10,661 bases of DNA from an uncultured Prevotella sp. GTDB taxonomy: Bacteria > Bacteroidota > Bacteroidia > Bacteroidales > Bacteroidaceae. Shown in pieces: positions 5,164 through 10,661 of the stretch. A program made the translations under genes and the position numbers. Location of the stretch: assembly GCA_900553155.1 (NCBI GenBank), contig USCM01000047.1, forward strand, positions 1-10,661. The letters run 5' to 3'. The notes below the pieces were generated by a model, which searched no databases, was not told where the DNA came from, and was given only the letters and a program-made list of their open reading frames with translations. Numbering within the stretch: the first letter of the stretch is position 1; the number at the start of each line of letters is the position of its first letter.

Positions 5164-7062
5164 ATGTTTCGTATAAAGAAGTTAGATATATTCATCGCCA
5201 AGCAATTCGGCCTTCTGTTCATAGGAACCTTCTTCATCTGCCAGTTTGTGCTGATGATGCAGTTCTTGTGGCGTTATATCGACGAGCTTATAGGCAAGGG
5301 CTTGTCTATGGACGTTCTTGCCGAGTTCTTCTGGCACATGGGCTTGATGCTTGTTCCGCAGGCTTTGCCGCTTGCCATATTGCTTTCGTCGCTTATCACC
5401 TTTGGCAATATGGGCGAAAGTTCGGAGCTTACGGCTATCAAGGCTGCCGGCATATCGCTTATGCAGGCTTTCCGTTCGCTCATTGTCATATCTGTGCTCA
5501 TCTGTCTTACGTCGCTTTATTTCCAGAACACCATCGGCCCTAACGCCAACAAGCAGCTTGGCTTGATGCTGATGTCGATGAAGCAGAAGAGTCCGGAGCT
5601 TGAGATTCCGGAGGGTGTTTTCTACGACGGCATCCCCAATTCCAACCTTTATGTGCAGAAGAAGGACCTCAATACGGGCAAACTATACGGTATAATGATA
5701 TATCGTATGACTGGTTCGTACGAAGACCAGGCCATCATTCTTGCCGACTCGGGCATGCTGCAGTCTACCGCCGAGAAGAAGCACCTTCTGCTTACCTTGT
5801 GGAGCGGCGAGTGGTTTGAGAATATGCAGACACAGGAGTTGGCTGGCAACGCGGCTGTTCCTTACCGCCGCGAGACGTTCACCCATAAGCGCATCTTGCT
5901 CGATTTTGACGGCGACTTCAATGTTGGCGACGGCTCGTCGATGTCCAACAACGCCAATGCCAAGAGCTTTTCGCGAATCAGTCACGACCTCGATTCGCTC
6001 AAGGAGCAGTACGACAGTATCGGACGTGTGTATTACCGCGAAGACCAGCGCATGGCTTATTATCTGCCTCAGGTGTCTGTCAACGACTCTGTGCGCTCGC
6101 TAAAGCTTGCCGCCTCCAACACCTACGATGTCGATTCGGCTTTCTCTCGGCTCTCTGCCGACAAGCGCCGCTCGGCTGTAAGCTATGCCTTGCAGCAGGT
6201 TAAGCAGCGGGCCATGGACCTCGACTTCAAGCAGATGATAACATCCGACGGCGACCGACTGATTCGTCTGCACCAGATAGAGTGGGTTAGGAAGATTACG
6301 CTTGCCCTTACCTGCCTTATCTTCTTCTTTATCGGAGCGCCGCTCGGTGCCATCATACGCAAGGGCGGACTCGGTTTGCCGGTGCTCATATCGGTACTCG
6401 TGTTCATTGTCTACTATATCCTCGACGTCTCGGGCTACCGAATGGCACGAGGCGGAATGTGGGCTATATGGTTCGGCAATGCGCTTGCCCCGGCTGTGCT
6501 TGTGCCTATGGCTGTGTTCTTCACGTACAAGGCTACCAACGACTCGGTGGTGTTCAACGTCGATTTATACACCGACATCTTCCGCCGGTTCTTCGGCTTG
6601 CGTGTCAAGCGACCCATCTACCGCAAGGAGGTGGTCATCACCGACCCCGACTATGCAGCCGACATGCAGACGCTCGAGCGTATTTCGGCAGAGATTGACC
6701 TCTACTCGCAGAACCACCGCTTGCGTCATGCGCCCAATTGGGTTAAGGTGTTCTTCAAGTACGAGCCCGACCGCAAGATAGAGGCTATCAACGAAGATCT
6801 TGAGACGGTTATCGAGGATCTCAGCAATTCGCGCGACCGCACTATCGTCAACCACCTTAGTGCCTACCCGATAATGTCGGTCAAGGCGCACACACGCCCC
6901 TTCGAGCGTCGTTGGCTCAACGTTGTGTCGGCGGTTATCGTGCCTTTCGGTCTGGTGCTCTACTTCCGTATGTGGCGCTACCGACTGCGTTTGTGGCGCG
7001 ACCTGCGCACAGTTAAGAACGAGAATGATATAATAATAGGACGAATCAAAGCGATTATTTAA
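5164..7062 (+). CDS. LptF/LptG (YjgP/YjgQ) family permease, extended form
   Basis: LptF and LptG form the inner-membrane part of the LptB2FG transporter, which extracts lipopolysaccharide and passes it to the LptC/LptA bridge. This 632-residue protein has three N-terminal membrane segments (about 15-36, 58-82, 104-121), a large periplasmic region (about 122-377), three more segments (378-395 with the GAPLG motif, 404-424, 433-454), a cytoplasmic stretch, and a hydrophobic segment at 585-603. SELTAIKAAGIS (87-98) is the cytoplasmic coupling helix that contacts LptB. E. coli LptF and LptG are about 360 residues with six segments, so this one has a longer periplasmic part, with a polar insert near 253-345, and an extra C-terminal part of about 175 residues with a possible seventh segment. 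Whether it serves as LptF or LptG cannot be told. The ATG fits the conserved KKLDIFIAKQF N terminus. ribBA follows after 25 bp. Confidence 0.92.
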   Translation: MFRIKKLDIFIAKQFGLLFIGTFFICQFVLMMQFLWRYIDELIGKGLSMDVLAEFFWHMGLMLVPQALPLAILLSSLITFGNMGESSELTAIKAAGISLMQAFRSLIVISVLICLTSLYFQNTIGPNANKQLGLMLMSMKQKSPELEIPEGVFYDGIPNSNLYVQKKDLNTGKLYGIMIYRMTGSYEDQAIILADSGMLQSTAEKKHLLLTLWSGEWFENMQTQELAGNAAVPYRRETFTHKRILLDFDGDFNVGDGSSMSNNANAKSFSRISHDLDSLKEQYDSIGRVYYREDQRMAYYLPQVSVNDSVRSLKLAASNTYDVDSAFSRLSADKRRSAVSYALQQVKQRAMDLDFKQMITSDGDRLIRLHQIEWVRKITLALTCLIFFFIGAPLGAIIRKGGLGLPVLISVLVFIVYYILDVSGYRMARGGMWAIWFGNALAPAVLVPMAVFFTYKATNDSVVFNVDLYTDIFRRFFGLRVKRPIYRKEVVITDPDYAADMQTLERISAEIDLYSQNHRLRHAPNWVKVFFKYEPDRKIEAINEDLETVIEDLSNSRDRTIVNHLSAYPIMSVKAHTRPFERRWLNVVSAVIVPFGLVLYFRMWRYRLRLWRDLRTVKNENDIIIGRIKAII

Positions 7063-7087
7063 CATAAAACATTTTAATAATATATAT

Positions 7088-8299
7088 ATGGAAGAGTTCA
7101 AGCTTAGTAGCATTGAGGATGCTTTGGAAGATTTCAAGGAAGGTAAATTCGTAATCGTCGTTGACGATGAAGACCGCGAGAACGAGGGCGACCTTATCAT
7201 TGCAGCCGAGAAGATAACCCCGGAGAAAGTTAATTTCATGCTGAAGAACGCTCGTGGTGTGCTTTGTGTGCCCATCACGCTGTCAAGATGTGAGGAACTT
7301 GACCTGCCGCATCAGGTGAGCGACAATACATCTATGCTTGGCACACCGTTCACCGTTACCGTCGACAAGCTCGAGGGGTGCACCACTGGCGTGTCTATAC
7401 ACGACCGTGCTGCCACCATCAAGGCTCTTGCCGACCCCAACTCTACTCCTAAGACATTCGGCCGTCCCGGTCATATCAACCCCTTGTACGCTCAGGACAA
7501 TGGCGTGTTGCGCCGCAGCGGACATACCGAGGCTGCCGTCGACCTCTGTCGTCTTGCCGGACTGTACCCGGCAGGTGCCCTTATGGAGATTATGAACGAG
7601 GACGGAACAATGGCTCGTATGCCGGAGCTTCAGAAGATGGCTGCCGAGTGGGGCATGCGCATCATCACCATAAAGGACCTTATTGCCTACCGTCTCAAGA
7701 AGGAGTCGATTATAGAGGTGGGCGAGGAGGTAGAGATGCCTACCGAGTGGGGCAACTTCCGTCTTATCCCATTCCGTCAGCAGAGCAACGGATTGGAGCA
7801 CATGGCTCTTGTCAAGGGCGAGTGGCGTGAGGACGAGCCAGTCCTCGTGCGTGTTCATTCGTCTTGCGCCACTGGCGATATTCTCGGTTCTAAGCGTTGC
7901 GATTGCGGTCAGCAGTTGCACAAGGCTATGGAGATGATAGAGAAGGAGGGCAAGGGCGTGCTCGTATATATGCAACAGGAGGGCCGTGGTATCGGTCTTA
8001 TGAATAAGATTGAGGCTTACAAGCTTCAGGAGGAAGGCTACGACACGGTGGATGCCAACACCCACCTCGGCTTCAAGCCCGATGAGCGCGACTACGGTTG
8101 CGGCGCCCAGATGCTGCGTCATCTCGGTGTGCACAAGATGCGCTTGCTCACCAACAACCCTACAAAGCGAGTTGGTCTTGAGGCTTACGGACTCGAGATT
8201 GTGGAGAATGTGCCTATCGAGGTTGTCCCTAACAAGTACAACGAGCGCTATCTCAAGACCAAGCGCGATCGCATGGGACATACCCTGCACCTCAAGTAA
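7088..8299 (+). CDS. ribBA: Bifunctional 3,4-dihydroxy-2-butanone-4-phosphate synthase / GTP cyclohydrolase II
   Basis: The enzyme supplies both precursors for riboflavin: the RibB half makes dihydroxybutanone phosphate from ribulose 5-phosphate, and the RibA half opens GTP. It has 403 residues, the normal size for the fused form. RibB half (1-205): metal and substrate loop DDEDRENEGD (26-35), and RRSGHTEAAVDL (142-153). RibA half (about 208-403): zinc cysteines Cys260, Cys271 and Cys273 in HSSCATGDILGSKRCDCG, the GTP site QQEGRGIGL (296-304), and DERDYGCGAQML (332-343) with LLTNNPTKR. All key residues are present in both halves, so neither domain looks degenerate. It starts 25 bp after the permease stop, with no promoter box and no room for an FMN riboswitch, so it is probably read from the permease transcript. 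The ATG follows a very AT-rich stretch with no Shine-Dalgarno site. Confidence 0.98.
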   Translation: MEEFKLSSIEDALEDFKEGKFVIVVDDEDRENEGDLIIAAEKITPEKVNFMLKNARGVLCVPITLSRCEELDLPHQVSDNTSMLGTPFTVTVDKLEGCTTGVSIHDRAATIKALADPNSTPKTFGRPGHINPLYAQDNGVLRRSGHTEAAVDLCRLAGLYPAGALMEIMNEDGTMARMPELQKMAAEWGMRIITIKDLIAYRLKKESIIEVGEEVEMPTEWGNFRLIPFRQQSNGLEHMALVKGEWREDEPVLVRVHSSCATGDILGSKRCDCGQQLHKAMEMIEKEGKGVLVYMQQEGRGIGLMNKIEAYKLQEEGYDTVDANTHLGFKPDERDYGCGAQMLRHLGVHKMRLLTNNPTKRVGLEAYGLEIVENVPIEVVPNKYNERYLKTKRDRMGHTLHLK

Positions 8300-8301
8300 A
8301 G

Positions 8302-8467
8302 AAACAAACTGGAGTTTATCGGGGAGGTTGGCGTTCTGTTCGTGTAATGGACGTATAATTTATGATTCGTATAATTGTCGTTAATATTAACGCTCATTAC
8401 ACGATAAAATATTATACGTTCATTACACGAACATCAGAACGCCTCTCCCCGATAAACTGTTGTTTTT
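8302..8467 (+). repeat. Long nested inverted repeat after ribBA, possibly also its terminator
   Basis: A nearly continuous hairpin spans 8313-8458, centred at 8385.5. Paired blocks are 8313-8326 with 8445-8458 (14 bp), 8330-8338 with 8435-8443 (9 bp), 8339-8349 with 8421-8431 (11 bp), then a G-U pair, and 8351-8359 with 8411-8419 (9 bp). The centre holds a perfect 14-bp palindrome (CGTTAATATTAACG, 8379-8392) with flanking partial pairing. An 8-bp motif CGTRTAAT occurs three times in the left half (8341, 8352, 8368) and three times inverted in the right half (8396, 8411, 8422). AAACAA (8302-8307) can pair with TTGTTT (8460-8465), and a run of five T follows the stem, so it could end the ribBA transcript. 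It is not coding. It could be a small non-autonomous element; no target duplication was identified. Confidence 0.85.
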
Positions 8468-8498
8468 GCCCCAGTTCACGAATTAACGCTCCAAAAGC

Positions 8499-8529
8499 TT
8501 TGCCGTTTCCGCAAATTAACGTATATTTG
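8499..8529 (+). promoter_or_regulatory. Consensus Bacteroidetes promoter for the lipoprotein gene
   Basis: TTTG (8499-8502), exactly 19 bp, then TATATTTG (8522-8529) match both boxes and the ideal spacing. Transcription should start near 8536, leaving a leader of about 58 nt to the ATG at 8595. With the hairpin upstream acting as a likely terminator, the lipoprotein gene is separate from the ribBA unit. Confidence 0.85.
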
Positions 8530-8594
8530 CATCCAACCTATTGTATAAATATAATCATTATAAATTATCAATACAAACAAATAGTAGACTGATT

Positions 8595-9770
8595 ATGAAT
8601 AAGCTACGCAACTTTATCCTCCTTTCCGCAACCGTAGTTGCCGTACTATCGTCATGCTCAAGTTCGGAAGAAGCCAATACCACTGTCGACGACTCTTCAT
8701 TGACAAATGCCCCTCAAACCGAGGTGTATATGGGCGTTGAGGCCCTCGGCAACTATCAGAAGGTGGCCGCCACACGTGCCGAGAATCCACTCTCGCCAAC
8801 CACCACAGTCAATTATTTCAATGTTAAGGTCGATCCGCGTCTTGGTTTCAACCTCGCTCCCAACAAGTACGCCGGCATTGTGAATAACGGCAAGGTGTAT
8901 ACCGATTGCCCATACATTACTATAAATAAGGACAAGAACTTCGACTATTTGCTCAGTACAAATGGTTCGGGCTTGCGCACCCTTATCGCAGCAGGCGACA
9001 CAACCACCGCCACTGTCGTAAAGAAGCTTACCAAGTGGTATGGCCGCACCAATCGCGTGTCTTCTACCGTGGTAGAGAAGAATATCCGCGTGATATGGTA
9101 CCTCGCCAAGAGCATGGAGAACGGTTGGCATGTCGACGGCTTGCTCACCGATAAGGACGACATCAAGGCGGCTTGCGAAGCCTGCAAGGACGAGGGCTTC
9201 CAGGAGATAACCTTCGGCGAGAACGATGGCAAGAAGCAGCTCACCTATCTGCAGCTTGTCGGCTACTATCCAGCCGTCTACAACATCAAGCCCATCGACC
9301 CAACGCTCTTTGTCGATATCCACCAGCAGAAGCATTCTTCTTGGGGCGAGATCAAGACCTCGCTCCACATCAAGGAGGCTAAGGACGTCAAGGTGTTCCT
9401 TCCTGTTGGCATGGGCTACTCTGTAGAGGGTGCCGATCCTGCCGCCCTTGCACGCTACTTCGAGAAGTACTTCGAGGTACAGGATTACGATGCTGCCATT
9501 GGTGCCAACGTCCAGCTCACCATTGAGCGTCAGGCTGCCGGCATCACCATCAGTGTCACCGGCATAACAAAGGAACTGCTCAAGGCTCTTGAGCGCCGCT
9601 ACAACGACGGACTCACCATCGAGATTCACTCTTACTATAAGCTCACCGACAATAAAGGCGCCGATAATATCGCACCGGTTTGGAGCGCCCTCAAAAAATC
9701 TACCGTCACCTATGACGGCGATGTAAAGTGCAGCATCACCTCGGCTTTCAACAGCGAGAGCGTGGATTAA
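8595..9770 (+). CDS. Lipoprotein of unknown function (391 aa)
   Basis: I do not recognise a family. The start at 8595 gives a clean lipoprotein signal peptide: MNKLRN, a hydrophobic stretch FILLSATVVAVL, and the lipobox LSSC with Cys21 as the lipidated residue; an upstream in-frame ATG at 8541 would add 18 residues before the signal and lies close to the predicted transcript start. The mature N terminus CSSSEEA carries acidic residues soon after the cysteine, which in Bacteroidetes often goes with export to the cell surface; this is inference. The rest is soluble, with alternating strand-like parts (TVNYFNVKVD, NVQLTIERQ, GITISVTGI, TIEIHSYYKL) and helices rich in Lys and Glu (DKDDIKAACEACKDEG). 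Cysteines at 105, 194, 197 and 379 are present besides Cys21. Lysine codons are mostly AAG and the promoter is a perfect match, consistent with strong expression. No SusD, TPR or enzyme motif is visible. Confidence 0.88.
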   Translation: MNKLRNFILLSATVVAVLSSCSSSEEANTTVDDSSLTNAPQTEVYMGVEALGNYQKVAATRAENPLSPTTTVNYFNVKVDPRLGFNLAPNKYAGIVNNGKVYTDCPYITINKDKNFDYLLSTNGSGLRTLIAAGDTTTATVVKKLTKWYGRTNRVSSTVVEKNIRVIWYLAKSMENGWHVDGLLTDKDDIKAACEACKDEGFQEITFGENDGKKQLTYLQLVGYYPAVYNIKPIDPTLFVDIHQQKHSSWGEIKTSLHIKEAKDVKVFLPVGMGYSVEGADPAALARYFEKYFEVQDYDAAIGANVQLTIERQAAGITISVTGITKELLKALERRYNDGLTIEIHSYYKLTDNKGADNIAPVWSALKKSTVTYDGDVKCSITSAFNSESVD

Positions 9771-9777
9771 GGGTCTG

Positions 9778-9816
9778 GGTTCAAAGCGCCGCTATATATT
9801 TACATGTAAAAGAACC
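9778..9816 (+). terminator. Weak candidate terminator after the lipoprotein gene
   Basis: GGTTC (9778-9782) can pair with GAACC (9812-9816), enclosing a perfect 12-bp palindrome TTTACATGTAAA (9799-9810), and ATAAATTTTTC follows. The outer stem is only five pairs, so this is a weak call. The gap 9771-9921 otherwise holds only AT-rich sequence and the -7 box described next. Confidence 0.3.
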
Positions 9817-9881
9817 ATAAATTTTTCTCCTTATTCTATCATTTTGCTTGCAATTTCTTCGTATAACTCATTTTTTATAAT

Positions 9882-9889
9882 TAATTTTG
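9882..9889 (+). promoter_or_regulatory. Probable -7 box for the aminotransferase gene
   Basis: TAATTTTG matches TANNTTTG, 32 bp upstream of the ATG at 9922, so the leader would be about 25 nt. The -33 box is poor (TTCG at 9858-9861, 20-bp spacing). Confidence 0.5.
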
Positions 9890-9921
9890 CAAGAACTTAT
9901 AAACGATAGATACTTGATATT

Positions 9922-10661
9922 ATGGCAGAATTATCAAACCGCCTCAATCGTCTTGCTCCGTCGGCAACACTTGCAATGTCGCAGAAGAGCAGCGAAATGA
10001 AGGCACAAGGCGTAGACGTGATCAACCTCAGTGTGGGCGAACCCGACTTCAACACTCCCGACCACATCAAAGAAGCAGCCAAGAAGGCAGTCGACGAGAA
10101 CTTCTCAAGATACTCGCCGGTTCCTGGTTATATGGATCTGCGTAAGGCCATCGTGGCTAAACTCAAGAACGAGAACAACCTCGACTATACAACCAACGAG
10201 GTGCTCGTGTCTAACGGAGCCAAGCAGAGCGTGTGCAACACCGTGATGGCTCTCGTCAACGATGGCGAGGAAGTTATCATCCCTGCACCTTACTGGGTTA
10301 GCTATCCACAGATGGTTAAGCTCGCAGGTGGCACACCGGTCATCGTAAACGCCGGCTTCGATCAGGATTTCAAGATTACACCCGAGCAGCTCGAGGCAGC
10401 CATCACACCCAAGACACGTATGCTTATCCTTTGCTCGCCAAGCAACCCTACAGGCAGTGTGTATTCTAAGGAAGAGCTTGCGGGCCTTGCCGAGGTCATC
10501 AAGCGCCACGAGGGTATGTACGTACTCGCCGACGAGATATACGAACACATTAATTATATAGGACGCCACGAGAGCATCGCCCAGTTCCCGGGCATGAAGG
10601 AGCGCTCTATCATCGTCAACGGCGTGTCGAAGGCATACGCCATGACAGGCTGGCGCATCGG
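9922..10661 (+). CDS. Class I PLP-dependent aminotransferase, aspartate aminotransferase-like (C-terminal part beyond window)
   Basis: This fold type I transaminase most likely exchanges the amino group between aspartate and 2-oxoglutarate, although specificity within this Ib-type subgroup varies and cannot be read from the sequence. The frame is open to the window end with 246 complete codons; the family has about 395-400 residues. Visible features are the N-terminal LNRLAPSATLAMS, the substrate loop INLSVGEPDFNTPDHI (34-49), SNGAKQ (97-102), Tyr124 in PAPYWVSYP stacking on the cofactor, SNPTG with Asn175, ADEIYEH with Asp204 bonding the pyridine nitrogen, and VSKAYAMTGWRIG, in which Lys237 is the PLP lysine and Arg244 binds the cofactor phosphate. 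The gene has its own likely -7 box and is separated from the lipoprotein gene by 151 bp. Confidence 0.95.
   Translation, partial: MAELSNRLNRLAPSATLAMSQKSSEMKAQGVDVINLSVGEPDFNTPDHIKEAAKKAVDENFSRYSPVPGYMDLRKAIVAKLKNENNLDYTTNEVLVSNGAKQSVCNTVMALVNDGEEVIIPAPYWVSYPQMVKLAGGTPVIVNAGFDQDFKITPEQLEAAITPKTRMLILCSPSNPTGSVYSKEELAGLAEVIKRHEGMYVLADEIYEHINYIGRHESIAQFPGMKERSIIVNGVSKAYAMTGWRI

Noticed and set aside
7063..7087. Possible FMN riboswitch before ribBA
   Set aside because: Only 25 bp separate ribBA from the permease stop, too short for an RFN element, and none of its conserved blocks is present.
7283..8290. 335-codon minus-strand open frame opposite ribBA
   Set aside because: It lies wholly inside ribBA, which has full RibB and RibA motifs; the antisense product has no domain features.
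8313..8458. Calling the hairpin an insertion sequence
   Set aside because: There is no transposase or space for one, and no convincing flanking duplication was found; it is reported only as a repeat with an open role.
8362..8592. 76-codon plus-strand open frame across the hairpin
   Set aside because: It runs through the inverted repeat and the lipoprotein promoter, has no start context or domain, and its content is explained by those features.
8697..9629. 310-codon minus-strand open frame opposite the lipoprotein gene
   Set aside because: The plus-strand frame has a proper signal peptide, lipobox and consensus promoter; the minus frame has none of these.
1..10661. A hidden defence, secretion or biosynthetic system
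   Set aside because: Apart from the lipoprotein of unknown function, every gene has a known housekeeping or envelope family, and the neighbourhood shows no nuclease, helicase, toxin, recombinase or synthase cluster.

Overview
The window looks like a chromosomal core segment from a Bacteroidales bacterium, most likely Prevotella or a close relative. Evidence for this is a set of Bacteroidetes-type promoters (TTTG, about 19 bp, then TANNTTTG), A-rich leaders instead of strong Shine-Dalgarno sites, a Bacteroidetes-style lipoprotein, a long Bacteroidetes-type LptF/LptG permease beside a START-like protein, and a Gln/Gly/Arg/Tyr-rich tail on an RluB-type pseudouridine synthase. The genus is an inference; the phylum call is firm.

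Left part, minus strand (about 1-4510). Reading along the minus strand the order is: tRNA-CAU (probably elongator Met) as a complete single-gene unit with a consensus promoter and a perfect 11-bp terminator stem; purB (adenylosuccinate lyase, purine synthesis); the RluB/RsuA-family pseudouridine synthase; and asnS (asparaginyl-tRNA synthetase), which is cut by the window start. The synthase and asnS are 28 bp apart and probably cotranscribed. A 206-bp AT-rich gap with repeated motifs separates purB from the synthase.

Right part, plus strand (about 4540-10661). A small START-like protein is followed by a seven-helix LptF/LptG-family permease and, 25 bp later, a bifunctional riboflavin enzyme (ribBA). 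After ribBA comes a striking 146-nt nested inverted repeat, then a textbook promoter driving a lipoprotein of unknown function, and finally a class I PLP aminotransferase (AspC-like) cut by the window end.

Most of the window is housekeeping: translation, rRNA modification, purine and riboflavin synthesis, amino acid metabolism and envelope lipid transport. I see no mobile element with a transposase, no CRISPR array, no toxin-antitoxin or phage-defence module. The parts that ordinary annotation would not explain are the nested hairpin after ribBA, the repeat-built RGG/YQQ-rich disordered tail of the pseudouridine synthase, the paired TATAG-N4-CTATA sites upstream of it, the extended LptF/LptG architecture, and the unrecognised lipoprotein.
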